A DNA stretch of 64,000 nucleotides, taken from UBA11400 sp964473555. Its GTDB lineage: Bacteria > Bacteroidota > Rhodothermia > Balneolales > HLUCCA01. The notes beneath the pieces are model-generated. The model did not search any database. It saw nothing but the letters and a program-made list of their open reading frames with translations, and had not been told where the DNA came from. A program made the position numbers and the translations under genes. The DNA lies in NCBI GenBank assembly GCA_964473555.1, contig CAYYPL010000003.1, positions 124,001 to 188,000 of the forward strand, read 5' to 3'. This document shows positions 26,624-35,615 of this stretch, piece after piece; position 1 is the stretch's first letter, and each line of letters starts with the position of its first letter.

Positions 26624-29600
26624 TTAACCTGATCCTTCTTCACGCGCTTGTAAATGAATTCCGAATACACCCTGAACACATCCATCATTGCCAAGACTTC
26701 AACATCAATTTCGGTCACCCCGTCCAGCACCTCAGGACCAACCCCCAATTCGCCACTCAACACTGATGTCTCGAGCAGATCCACTTCCCCCCAAATATGT
26801 CGCACCCATACCGAGCGTGCATCTTTCAAAGACTTGGTATAGGTCTCATTCGAGTCCAACGCATCTTGAAGTGCATACAATCTGAACAAACTGTTGGATT
26901 CATTTTTAGGTATATCGAGGTAATGCGCACTCATCGAAGCATACAACGGCATAGTATGAGAATGTCCCAAAATGAAAAACCAACCTAGGTTACGTATCCA
27001 TCTTAGTGCTTCTTCGCGTTCCATAGAGGCATACTTAATCGGTTTCGGAGTGTCATCCCTGAAAATGACAGTGGTCTCGACAGGATCAACTGTATTGTGT
27101 AGGAGATGCATCATCCAGTATTTGAGTTCTCGGGCCGGAGTCACTTTACCAACTTCTAAAGCAACATACTGATTACCGTAAATTTCGGGTAGATTCCCTC
27201 TTAATCGAAACCCAAGCCCAGAGCCAAGATCTACATCCATGTCTATTTCATTCTGAGTCAACGGCAAGCCTTGCAAACCAGAAACAAGCAATTCAAACTC
27301 CCGAATCAATTCACGGGATTCCTCCATAATCTTTTCTAACTCCAACTTCCCGGCCAGGGCATCGGGTACCCACCCCTGGACCTCATACCGATGCACAAAC
27401 CCCGACAACTGTGCCTCCACACTCTCCTCGGAGGGAAAACTACGCGTAGTGGCCCATTGTCCCACCACCCATCCGACCATCTCATTACGCATCTTCCAGG
27501 CACTAAGAGCATCAATATTCAACGGCTCATCATCCAGCGAGGGAACCTCGCCTTCATGAAGATCCACCCCGACTACATCCTTGAGCAGATACTTGCACGG
27601 ATCGGCAAAAAAGGCTAGAAACTGATCCACCCGAACCTCCGTTTCCCGCTCCCAACCCAATACCTCACCCAGTGGCCCCATCCCCGAAAGTTCCCGCATT
27701 CGCGCAGGAGTCAATTCAGGAAGCAATGTATACCTCTGTTCTATTCTCCCGGATCCGAGCACTTCGGCTAACTGCGCATTTACCCGTGAAAAACTATGCA
27801 GTACTCCCAAACCATTGAAATAATCCGGATGAAAGGGCTGCAATCGATGCACATGCTCCACCGGGACCACAAATCTACCGTCTTTAGACAATCGTTTCAA
27901 ATGATCCACCATCAAGGGAATCATGACCGAGGGTGCCACTTTTTTGTTATCAGTCTGACGAAGCCCGGTGTAGGACAAATGCACATGCTCTGATGAAGCA
28001 ATCAGATAATCCAGAAATAGTTGCCGGTCAGCCAATCGACGCACCCTATCCCCCTTCCGTTTGAACTTTGATATCAGATCGAAGGCCGAAACCGGTGTCC
28101 TACCCGGCAGACTACCGTCATTCAACCCAATGACTGCAATCACTTTGAATGGAATCTCATGCAGTGAGACCATCCCGGTAAAGGTTACTTCGCCCGGATG
28201 CCAGCTTCTGCCAAGTCTGCTTTTCTCAAGCTGTTCTTGCAAAAAAGAGCCGATAATTGGAAGCGACACCGCTTCGATTCCAACAAGTTCATTGATTTTT
28301 TTAAGATCAGACAGCTGCGAACGTACCTGGTCTGTGTACTCCTTCCAATCCGGATCGATACACAAATCGATCATTGTAGATAAAAAATCCATCCAGTACT
28401 CTACTGATTCGGTCAAACCGGAAGTTTCCCGAAGTCGGTCGAGCGCATCAAAAGCCTGTAACACCCGACCCAGCAACACCGCTTCGTTCTGAGAGGTCAC
28501 ACCCGACCCCGACAACACGCCATCAAACTCAAAATCCTGATCTTCTGAACCGACTTTAGCCAGCAACAACCGTTCAAATCCATGCTCCCAGGTATGTTTA
28601 CCATTCAACTCAAACTCAGCTGTAGAAACATGGGATTGATCACTGCCCCAGCGGATCATCTGCTCTTCGATCCATCGATGTAGTACTGGACGTAACCGGT
28701 GTGAATCCAGATATCCGCCCAACACCGGTGCCTGTCCCAGCCAGTCGAGTACCTCAGTCATTTTGAAACGAGTACCTGCCAAGTGAATCGCTTGTAAAAT
28801 GGCCTCCGAAACCAACACGCGATCCGTTTTCCGTCCACCGTGAATACGTACAGGAACAAAAGTACTATCTTCATCGTGAACCTGAAACACCTCCCGCATG
28901 AATGGAGCATACATATCGGGATCAGGTGTCACCACTGCAACCTCGTGCGGACGCAACTCCGTGGTTTCAAACAACTCCAGTAGCCGGTCGCGGAGCACCT
29001 CAACCTCCCGATGCGCACTATGGCACCGATGAACCACCACACCCCCAGCCCTCTCCAGAACCGGAGCCACTGTCCCTTGCGCCGCTCCTACCCTACACCT
29101 GGCCATCTGCGCCCCACTCTGTCCCGCTATCTGCTCGAACAACGTCCGGAATTCAACCTGCTCCGTATTAAGTCCCTTGAAAAAACGGTCATCATAGGCA
29201 TCGTTAAATTCATGCTCCGCCAGGTACCAATGCACATCGACTCCCTTACTACACTCCACCAGTGCCTCAATCAGTGCCGGAGCTACCTGTTTTACATTAA
29301 ATACGTGAATCGTTGCAGGTAATGACTCTCGTACGGCACGATCTGTCTCCAATCGCACCAGCCACTCATCCAGGAGTCCCGCACGATGCCTGATTGCAGG
29401 CCAACGCTCCAACAATCGCTTCCAGAATGAAGGCTGCCAGGCATGCATATAACCTGGCTCTTCACCCGCTCCAAATCCCCTTTCACCTCGTTCCCAGGCT
29501 AACAACCAATCCGGACGATACATAATATACTGATCGAAGACGTCCCCGATCTGCCCGGCAAGGTCCCACCTTACACCCTGACTACTTCTCCCCACCTGCG

Positions 29601-29973
29601 TCCCGCTCGCCCTGGTCCGAATCCAGTCTATTAACACGCTCCAGCTCCGCGGATACCCTCCTTCTTGCTCAGCTTCACCCAACAGCGTAAAGATCATCCA
29701 CCGTAACATGGATTTATCCATCAGAACACCACGAACACCAGGGTCCAACCGTTCAAATTGCGCTCGGAAAAATCCTGCTGGCAACTGGAAATCAAAGTTT
29801 GAAGCAATACCCTCTTGCTCGGCTAGATGAACCTGCAACCATCCCGCAAGATCCATATTTGGTACAATGACAGTCCTGGGCTCAAGCACATTCCCCTCAA
29901 CCGGACTGCTAATTTGTTGTTTCCAGGCCTCAAAAAGGGATTTAATAGCTACTGACTCGTATAGGTATAACAT
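26620..29973 (-). CDS. recC: Exodeoxyribonuclease V subunit gamma RecC
   Basis: 1117 residues. Diagnostic segments are RTVIVPNMDLAGWLQVHLA near the N-terminus, HRCHSAHREVEVLRDRLLEL near residue 315, and AVIGLNDGSLPGRTPVSAFD near residue 630; the C-terminal third is the inactive nuclease-like domain used for Chi recognition. First gene of the operon, overlapping recB by four bases. The next gene upstream, hemN, begins 64 bases away in the same direction, so read-through is possible. It looks intact. Confidence 0.95.
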   Translation of the reverse strand: MLYLYESVAIKSLFEAWKQQISSPVEGNVLEPRTVIVPNMDLAGWLQVHLAEQEGIASNFDFQLPAGFFRAQFERLDPGVRGVLMDKSMLRWMIFTLLGEAEQEGGYPRSWSVLIDWIRTRASGTQVGRSSQGVRWDLAGQIGDVFDQYIMYRPDWLLAWERGERGFGAGEEPGYMHAWQPSFWKRLLERWPAIRHRAGLLDEWLVRLETDRAVRESLPATIHVFNVKQVAPALIEALVECSKGVDVHWYLAEHEFNDAYDDRFFKGLNTEQVEFRTLFEQIAGQSGAQMARCRVGAAQGTVAPVLERAGGVVVHRCHSAHREVEVLRDRLLELFETTELRPHEVAVVTPDPDMYAPFMREVFQVHDEDSTFVPVRIHGGRKTDRVLVSEAILQAIHLAGTRFKMTEVLDWLGQAPVLGGYLDSHRLRPVLHRWIEEQMIRWGSDQSHVSTAEFELNGKHTWEHGFERLLLAKVGSEDQDFEFDGVLSGSGVTSQNEAVLLGRVLQAFDALDRLRETSGLTESVEYWMDFLSTMIDLCIDPDWKEYTDQVRSQLSDLKKINELVGIEAVSLPIIGSFLQEQLEKSRLGRSWHPGEVTFTGMVSLHEIPFKVIAVIGLNDGSLPGRTPVSAFDLISKFKRKGDRVRRLADRQLFLDYLIASSEHVHLSYTGLRQTDNKKVAPSVMIPLMVDHLKRLSKDGRFVVPVEHVHRLQPFHPDYFNGLGVLHSFSRVNAQLAEVLGSGRIEQRYTLLPELTPARMRELSGMGPLGEVLGWERETEVRVDQFLAFFADPCKYLLKDVVGVDLHEGEVPSLDDEPLNIDALSAWKMRNEMVGWVVGQWATTRSFPSEESVEAQLSGFVHRYEVQGWVPDALAGKLELEKIMEESRELIREFELLVSGLQGLPLTQNEIDMDVDLGSGLGFRLRGNLPEIYGNQYVALEVGKVTPARELKYWMMHLLHNTVDPVETTVIFRDDTPKPIKYASMEREEALRWIRNLGWFFILGHSHTMPLYASMSAHYLDIPKNESNSLFRLYALQDALDSNETYTKSLKDARSVWVRHIWGEVDLLETSVLSGELGVGPEVLDGVTEIDVEVLAMMDVFRVYSEFIYKRVKKDQVK

Positions 29974-30037
29974 GCCAGCAAAATAGCAGTTTGCCTGTAA
30001 TGTGCGAAATCAAGTTGTCAGTAGATGTCAGGATTTG

Positions 30038-31405
30038 TCAAATAGTTTTTGAGTAGACACGCTCTTTCTGATTAGGTAACCAGGCATCAAAAACCATAGC
30101 AATATTTCGTAAAAATAACCTTCCCTTTTCTGTCACCATCAATCCTCTCTCATCCACATCAAGCAGACCATCCGTGATAAACTCATCGAGTTTTTCGAGT
30201 TCATCCCGGAAATAAATCTGCGTACTGATTCCAAACTCCAGATCCAGGTCATGCCAGTCTACAGGAACACCACACATCAAGCGCATAATAACCTCACGTC
30301 TGAGTGCATCATCGGCGCTCAGTGTGTAGGACTTGTATACCGGCAACTCGCAACGATCAATAGCTGCGTAGTATTCTTCAAGCGACTTGAACCGCTGCCA
30401 CATGATTGGACCCGTCTGACTAATAGCCGATACTCCAAAAGCCCAGGTTTCTGTCCCTCGACGGGTGCTGTATCCCTGGAAGTTTCGTTGAAGAGAACCT
30501 TGTCGAAGTGCCCTTGTCAATTCATCCTTTGGTTTGGCAAAGTGATCCATACCGATGTATTCATAGCCATGACGTTTCAGAAACTCAATCGCATATTCGA
30601 GCATTTCAAGTTTCTGATCGGAATCAGGTAACATTTCATCGGGAATCAGCCGCTGGGAAGGAAACTGATCAGGCAAATGGGCATAGTTGTACACGGCAAG
30701 CCTGTCCGGATCCAGTTCCATGACCATATCCAGTGTCCGTGCAAAACGTTCGGGCGTCTGTGCCGGGAGTCCGTAGATCAGGTCCATGTTTATGGATGTG
30801 AATCCCGCCTGTCGAAGCCAGTCTACCGCTTGCTGATTCATCTCAAAAGGTTGAACGCGGTGAATAGCACGCTGTACTTCCTCGTTCATATCCTGAACCC
30901 CAATCGAAGCCCTGTTGAATCCGATACTTCTGAGCATTTGGACATGGGCTTTAGACATATGACGAGGATCCATTTCTACACTACACTCGGCATCCGGTTG
31001 TATGTCGAAATATTGCTGTATCAAAAGCTTTAACCTGAGCAATTGCTCGGGAGACATAAACGTTGGCGTTCCACCTCCCAAATGTATCTGCGTCACGGCT
31101 CGTCCGGATGGCAAATGTGGATTGGTAAGCTCAAAGTCTTTTTCAAGATATTCCAGATACTGATCAGCGTCCCTGGAATCACGTGTAACAACCTTATTAC
31201 ACCCACAGTACCAGCACAACGATCGACAGAACGGTAAATGTATGTAAAGCGACAACTCCTTGCCGGTGTCCGACACCATGCTCAATTCCCGATAAAATTG
31301 ATCCAGCTTATTCACTGGTTTGAGCAGCAAAGCCGTTGGATAGGACGTGTATCGGGGACCCGATGTACTGTATTTGTGTACCAGATGATTAAACTCGGAT
31401 TTCAT
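30038..31405 (-). CDS. hemN: Oxygen-independent coproporphyrinogen III oxidase HemN
   Basis: Radical-SAM enzyme converting coproporphyrinogen III to protoporphyrinogen IX without oxygen. I use the ATG at 31405 (455 residues) because conserved sequence begins there (YSTSGPRYTSYPTALLL); a longer in-frame start at 31495 adds only non-conserved residues. The 4Fe-4S motif is HLPFCRSLCWYCGCNK, cysteines at 60, 64 and 67. Other landmarks are HLGGGTPTFMSPEQL, ASIGVQDMNEEVQRAIHRVQ and a C-terminal HemN domain with YFRDELEKLDEF and RLFLRNIAMVFD. That full set separates true HemN from HemW-like proteins. Separate gene, about 64 bases upstream of recC. Confidence 0.94.
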   Translation of the reverse strand: MKSEFNHLVHKYSTSGPRYTSYPTALLLKPVNKLDQFYRELSMVSDTGKELSLYIHLPFCRSLCWYCGCNKVVTRDSRDADQYLEYLEKDFELTNPHLPSGRAVTQIHLGGGTPTFMSPEQLLRLKLLIQQYFDIQPDAECSVEMDPRHMSKAHVQMLRSIGFNRASIGVQDMNEEVQRAIHRVQPFEMNQQAVDWLRQAGFTSINMDLIYGLPAQTPERFARTLDMVMELDPDRLAVYNYAHLPDQFPSQRLIPDEMLPDSDQKLEMLEYAIEFLKRHGYEYIGMDHFAKPKDELTRALRQGSLQRNFQGYSTRRGTETWAFGVSAISQTGPIMWQRFKSLEEYYAAIDRCELPVYKSYTLSADDALRREVIMRLMCGVPVDWHDLDLEFGISTQIYFRDELEKLDEFITDGLLDVDERGLMVTEKGRLFLRNIAMVFDAWLPNQKERVYSKTI

Positions 31406-31857
31406 GATATGGATTTCGATAATGGTTTCACGCTTAAGCCATTGTTTCAAGCTGCATCGAGCCGACAACAAAAAAATAGACACAACCGGGGTCATTCGAA
31501 ATCAATTGACCCTGATATGCCAATCCATGAAAATCATTCGACAAAAGATGTAAAGGCCTGTTCACTTCGTTCACGGTCAGTATTTGCTTCGCAAACGATA
31601 CGCGTGGCTTCGCCACGAGAACGCGAGTACAGAAGAACGTTCTCTTGTTCGCTCGTTCTCAACTTCACACTTGTATTTGCCTAATGCGATGGAGAGTGCA
31701 GTTTTGCTTCGGAGAGCGGTACCCCTCACCGTAAAGTGCCCATTTCCCACTTCCCACTCCCTATCTAACGTGTTGACATTCTCAAAATAATCCCTGAAAA
31801 TAGGTATTCGATTATCATTCACTTTTCCCTTTTCAGTTATCCCTTTTCAAAAGCTTC
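31406..31857. repeat. Gene-free region with small TTCG-loop palindromes and short-period repeats
   Basis: These 452 bases contain no convincing gene. Perfect short palindromes with TTCG centres occur: GTTTGCTTCGCAAAC-like at about 31585-31595 and GTGGCTTCGCCAC at 31604-31616; TTCG centres fall at 31566, 31588 and 31609. TGGAGAG (31690) and CGGAGAG (31710) lie exactly 20 bp apart, and a 7-bp tract CCCATTT, CCCACTT, CCCACTC runs from 31739. The last 60 bases before 31858 are AT-rich and probably hold the promoter of the cytochrome-like gene. Confidence 0.7.
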
Positions 31858-32370
31858 ATGAAACCATCTGCAATTACCCTCTCGATTCTGTTGATCCTCA
31901 AGCTATTTTTCACCATTCAAAGCTGCTCACCGGCATCCGAGACCCAAAAGCTCACAACAGAATCATACAACGACGAATCACACCTGGGAACATCTACCCC
32001 TGGACTCGCTATTCAGATGAAATATATCCAGCACTGGACCCACAAACTGGGCCTTTCGGTTGAATCCCGGAATACTGAACTCACAGAGTTTTATCATCAC
32101 GAACTGGAAGAAGGTATCGAAGACCTTATCGCTTCAATTAAAGAATACGATGGATATCCAATTGCTGAATTGTCCGAGACCATACTTATGCCCCAAATCA
32201 AGGCCTTTGAGTCCGCAGAAGAATCCGGCGACTGGAATGAGATTAGGCAGGCCTATCAGACGATCATCACATCCTGTAATTCATGTCATCAGGCCAGCGG
32301 GCACGGATACATCAAAATTGTTGAGGGCTTCGGAAATAATCCGTTCAATCAGGACTTTTCCACTCAGTAA
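31858..32370 (+). CDS. Cytochrome c'-like haem lipoprotein
   Basis: 170 residues. Lipobox at FTIQSC (Cys about 23). The mature part is mainly helical, and a single haem c motif CNSCH lies at residues 140-144 close to the C-terminus. A C-terminal CxxCH after a predicted helical bundle is the layout of class II (cytochrome c') proteins, which bind NO or CO or carry electrons. It is monocistronic, convergent with the acidic protein gene. It is far from the GMC dehydrogenase genes, so a partnership is only a possibility. Confidence 0.75.
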   Translation: MKPSAITLSILLILKLFFTIQSCSPASETQKLTTESYNDESHLGTSTPGLAIQMKYIQHWTHKLGLSVESRNTELTEFYHHELEEGIEDLIASIKEYDGYPIAELSETILMPQIKAFESAEESGDWNEIRQAYQTIITSCNSCHQASGHGYIKIVEGFGNNPFNQDFSTQ

Positions 32371-32397
32371 GTTTCCAGGCACTGGCCTTCTCAAAAA

Positions 32398-32432
32398 CAA
32401 AAAAAGCGATGTCTGAGGTTAGACTATCGCTT
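32398..32432 (-). terminator. Intrinsic terminator of the acidic-protein/pnp operon
   Basis: On the minus strand AAGCGAT, a bulged A and GTCT pair with AGAC and ATCGCTT, followed by a run of T (complement of the A run at 32396-32405). It lies just downstream of the stop at 32460. Confidence 0.8.
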
Positions 32433-32459
32433 GCTTCAATGTACATACCACGGTGGGAT

Positions 32460-33284
32460 TTACTCGGAAGCCAATCCTTCGTTAAGTTCTTCACGAAGTT
32501 CCTGAATATGAACTCCGAGATCGTTTCTCAGATCAAACATACGTTCGTGAAGGGTCTCATAATCCACAAAGCGCATAAATGGGCGATATTTCAGCTCCTG
32601 AAGTAACTCAAGAACCTGATTGGCATAACCGAGCGCTTTCTTACAGTAAGCAATATTCCCACCTAGTACATCCAGATCAAATCCGAAAGCGAACGCCCCC
32701 GCAACTTTCGACCCCACATTTACAGTGTGAGTAACCAGTTCGATAAATTTCTGGTCCTGCTCGTCGGGAGGAACTATTTCAGCCAGTTTAAGCATATCTG
32801 CAGCCAACTCACGCGCTTCATCATATAATTCCATATCGGCTACCTCTTCTGGATCATCCAATATCTGATTGGCTATCCAGGTTGCGATATCGCGATCATT
32901 CTCTTCGGATTCCGGGTTAAACTCAGACCTTAACGGACTGTCCGGATCCAAATGTTGCTTCCAGTCTTCACCTTCCCCCATGTCATCGTCTTCTTCAGCC
33001 TCCTCTGCGCTCAGAAAGAAATCATCCACTTCGTCATCTTCGTCTTCCCAATCATCATCGTCGTCCGGAAAGTACGCATCCTCGAACATCAACTCGTCTT
33101 CGATATAGGCATCGATCGCATCGAGTTTGGAGGGAAATCCATTCAGGAATCTCGACCACCGGGGAGTTTGTTCACCCAGATTGGTTTCAATGTATACGCG
33201 CAACTTCTCGCTTTTGTCCTCCATCTCGTTGAGATGAGACTCCCATTGTTGCTCGTTCCAGATTTCTTCTTCGTTTGCTCGCAT
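32460..33284 (-). CDS. Hypothetical highly acidic protein
   Basis: 274 residues, not recognised. No signal peptide or membrane segment. Residues about 65-135 are extremely acidic (runs such as FPDDDDDWEDEDDEVDD and EEAEEDDDMGEGED) and are probably disordered. The flanking parts look helical: an N-terminal helix with WNEQQWESHLNEMEDKSEKL and a C-terminal region with MRFVDYETLHERMFDLRNDLG. It follows the purine nucleoside phosphorylase gene by 54 bases in the same direction and ends at a good terminator, so it closes the operon. Function unknown; the acidic linker could bind a basic partner. Confidence 0.75.
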   Translation of the reverse strand: MRANEEEIWNEQQWESHLNEMEDKSEKLRVYIETNLGEQTPRWSRFLNGFPSKLDAIDAYIEDELMFEDAYFPDDDDDWEDEDDEVDDFFLSAEEAEEDDDMGEGEDWKQHLDPDSPLRSEFNPESEENDRDIATWIANQILDDPEEVADMELYDEARELAADMLKLAEIVPPDEQDQKFIELVTHTVNVGSKVAGAFAFGFDLDVLGGNIAYCKKALGYANQVLELLQELKYRPFMRFVDYETLHERMFDLRNDLGVHIQELREELNEGLASE

Positions 33285-33338
33285 GAAAAGAATGATAATC
33301 AGATTTCAAATAGATTCCCGACTCGTCGTGACCTGTAA

Positions 33339-34175
33339 TTACAGTCTTTCGAGTGTTCCGATCATAACTTGAGTCATTTTCGGCTCTGCCATATCAGCTG
33401 CCTCTAAAATATGTTTCATCTCAACGGGCTCCAGCGCATCCGGAAAACATTCGTCTGTAATCACGGAAATACCTAAGGTCTTCATGCCCATATGAACCGC
33501 AGCGATCACTTCAGGAACCGTACTCATTCCCACCACATCGCCACCGATTTGTCTGAGGAATCGATATTCAGCGCGGGTTTCCAGATTCGGACCACTTACG
33601 GCAACATACACGCCCTGATGCATTTTTATGCCCATGTCCAAAGCCACCCGTTCTGCAACATCGACCAAACTGCGGGTATAGGGCTCACTCATATCCGGGA
33701 ATCGTGGACCGAGCTCATTGTCGTTGGCTCCGATCAAAGGATTATCGCCCAGTAAATTGATATGATCCGTGATGCACATGATATCCCCCCTGCGAAAATT
33801 CGGATTCATACCACCACAGGCATTAGAAACCAGGAGTGTATGAGCTCCATTGGCTTGCAGTACACGAAGCGGAAACACGATTTGCTGCATCGTGTATCCT
33901 TCGTAGTAATGGAACCTTCCTTGCATGGCTACAACGTTTTTTCCACCGAGTTTACCAAAAAGGAGCCTTCCGGCATGACTCTCTACCGTTGATACCGGAA
34001 AGTGCGGGATATCCACGTAGGAGATGCTGGTTTCTACATCAATCTGATTGGCCAGGCGTCCGAGTCCTGTCCCCAATATGATGACGTATTCAGGTTTAGA
34101 ACCTGTTTTGGACTGGATAAACTGCAGTGCTTCAGCTCTTTTTGCTCTGAACACTTCTACTGTGTCGTTTGTCAT
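33339..34175 (-). CDS. Purine nucleoside phosphorylase, class I (trimeric)
   Basis: 278 residues. Reversible phosphorolysis of inosine and guanosine in purine salvage. Landmarks: VIILGTGLGRLANQ (phosphate-binding loop, GSGLG-type with Thr) near residue 30, VESHAGRLLFG (His near 65-70), QGRFHYYEGY near 85, NACGGMNPNFRRGDIM near 120, YVAVSGPNLETRAEYRFLR near 190, GMSTVPEVIAA near 218 and ISVITDE near 240 (base-contacting region). These separate it from methylthioadenosine phosphorylases. It lies in a leftward cluster with the DivIVA, PspB-like and YggS genes; 33 bases separate it from the DivIVA gene. Confidence 0.94.
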   Translation of the reverse strand: MTNDTVEVFRAKRAEALQFIQSKTGSKPEYVIILGTGLGRLANQIDVETSISYVDIPHFPVSTVESHAGRLLFGKLGGKNVVAMQGRFHYYEGYTMQQIVFPLRVLQANGAHTLLVSNACGGMNPNFRRGDIMCITDHINLLGDNPLIGANDNELGPRFPDMSEPYTRSLVDVAERVALDMGIKMHQGVYVAVSGPNLETRAEYRFLRQIGGDVVGMSTVPEVIAAVHMGMKTLGISVITDECFPDALEPVEMKHILEAADMAEPKMTQVMIGTLERL

Positions 34176-34208
34176 GTTTACGTGCTAACGTTTTTGTAAT
34201 CTAACCGA

Positions 34209-34808
34209 TTAATCCAAGTTATCAATAAGCTCATCAAGATCACTGGTTGAGGCCATTGAAGCAGCTTTGGGTGTATTGGAAACAGACGGCTCAGCATTTT
34301 CTTTTGTGGCATCCAAAACGGGTTGTTGACCATCCTGGATGAACGCATAAATTCCAGCTTCATCTCGTGAAAACGCGCCCAAAGATTCCCGCGCAAGATC
34401 AAGATAAGATCTCATTCCTCGCAAAATTTCTTCGCGTCTGTTGAGCATGCCAATAATGTCTTGACGAATCTGGTGGCGCTGTTGAGCCGCATCACGCACA
34501 ATTTGCTCCGCTTCCATTTCAGCCTTCATGATACGGTTCTGGGCTTCTTTTTTGGCTGCAGACAAACGCTGTTCCGAGGACTCCTTGGCAGCTTGGAGCG
34601 TTTCGTGCAGCGCCTCTTCCACTTTCTCGTAATGTTTTAACTTTTCTCTAAACTGCTCGATCTCACGCTCCAACTCCCGGTTACGTCCTACCATATGCTC
34701 CCATTCACTGGCAATCACATTCAGAAAAGCCGTAACCTCTCCCACATCGTAACCACGAAGTGCCTTTTCGAAGTTCTGTTGTTTGATTTCTAGGGCGGTT
34801 AGTTTCAT
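34209..34808 (-). CDS. DivIVA domain protein
   Basis: 199 residues. The N-terminal DivIVA domain is clear (MKLTALEIKQQNFEKALRGY then DVGEVTAFLNVIASEWEHM), followed by a long coiled coil to about residue 135 rich in Glu, Lys and Ala, then a low-complexity tail. DivIVA proteins bind curved membranes and recruit division or polar-growth factors; outside Gram-positives their roles are less known. Neighbours include a YggS-type PLP protein, which in Firmicutes also sits near divIVA (the ylm cluster), and two PspB-like membrane proteins. Its role in division is inference. Confidence 0.85.
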   Translation of the reverse strand: MKLTALEIKQQNFEKALRGYDVGEVTAFLNVIASEWEHMVGRNRELEREIEQFREKLKHYEKVEEALHETLQAAKESSEQRLSAAKKEAQNRIMKAEMEAEQIVRDAAQQRHQIRQDIIGMLNRREEILRGMRSYLDLARESLGAFSRDEAGIYAFIQDGQQPVLDATKENAEPSVSNTPKAASMASTSDLDELIDNLD

Positions 34809-34892
34809 AAATAGCGTGATTGGATGGATTCGTTTTACTGTTAAAGTTAACGATTTTCAAGCTCAATAGGTATGTGAAAAATAACCCCTTGA

Positions 34893-35222
34893 TTACTGCC
34901 TTAGTCGGTTGCGTAACCGTTTGTCCGAATCATCCTCAACCGGATCAACATCAATCAGATGCTGAGTCTCACGAAGTTGTTTCTGATCAATGAGATCCTG
35001 ATCAACAACGATGGCTTCAAGCGTCTGGATCCGCTTTTCCACCTTGAGCTTGTAATCAATAAATTCTTTCATACTTACCGTATCCACCGAGGAATCCCTG
35101 CCTCGATGCCTCATTTCGATACCAGTGCGAATTAACTTGAATATGTTCCCAACTATGAATGCAGTAAGCCCAATTCCTCCAGCAATGGCTAATACGGCTA
35201 GTACAAACTCAGGACCTTCCAT
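34893..35222 (-). CDS. Small PspB-like membrane protein (copy 2)
   Basis: 109 residues: one N-terminal transmembrane helix (VLAVLAIAGGIGLTAFIVG), a basic juxtamembrane segment, then a short coiled coil with KLKVEKRIQTLEAIVVDQ, resembling the RMRERIQALE-type segment of phage-shock protein B, and an acidic-to-basic tail. It follows the related gene at 35226 by three bases. PspB anchors stress signalling at the inner membrane in proteobacteria, but no PspA or PspC is seen here, so only structural resemblance is claimed. DivIVA follows after 84 bases. Confidence 0.6.
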   Translation of the reverse strand: MEGPEFVLAVLAIAGGIGLTAFIVGNIFKLIRTGIEMRHRGRDSSVDTVSMKEFIDYKLKVEKRIQTLEAIVVDQDLIDQKQLRETQHLIDVDPVEDDSDKRLRNRLRQ

Positions 35223-35225
35223 CCG

Positions 35226-35537
35226 TTATCCTTTCGTCTTTTTTCTGGCAAGTTGATTCACTAATTTTTCATTGAACTCATCGGTCGAATCAAAATCAAA
35301 ATGAGCGGCTTCGTTCACGTCCTTCATACTGAACTCATCCGGAGCTCCAGCAGCGATTGCCTCCAGATTCCGCACTCTCTTTCTCAAAGCTTCCATTTCC
35401 TGTTCATATCGGAGCAGTTTTTCTTTGACCTGTGTATCAAACGCTCCCGACTTTTCTTTCGTCTTTAAATACACTTTTATCGTTTCACCAATGGTTGCAA
35501 CAACTACAATCACTGCGATCATTGTCCATAAACCCAT
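35226..35537 (-). CDS. Small PspB-like membrane protein (copy 1)
   Basis: 103 residues with an N-terminal transmembrane helix (MIAVIVVVATIGETIKVYL), then a coiled coil containing EMEALRKRVRNLEAIAAGAP, similar to the LEAIV segment of the next protein and to PspB, and an acidic stretch with a basic end (LARKKTKG). The two tandem genes look like diverged duplicates. The upstream YggS-type gene is 78 bases away, so one operon of YggS, two small membrane proteins, DivIVA, PNP and the acidic protein is likely. Confidence 0.6.
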   Translation of the reverse strand: MGLWTMIAVIVVVATIGETIKVYLKTKEKSGAFDTQVKEKLLRYEQEMEALRKRVRNLEAIAAGAPDEFSMKDVNEAAHFDFDSTDEFNEKLVNQLARKKTKG

Positions 35538-35615
35538 ATCTACACCCGATTAGTTGATTGATCCAGATATTTTAAGGTCCACAATGCGTAATGTACTGAA
35601 AAATGTAGCAACTAT

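Noticed and set aside
32869..33108. Serine-rich 79-residue plus-strand open frame
   Set aside because: It is the complement of the Asp/Glu-rich region of the acidic protein; no start context or signal.
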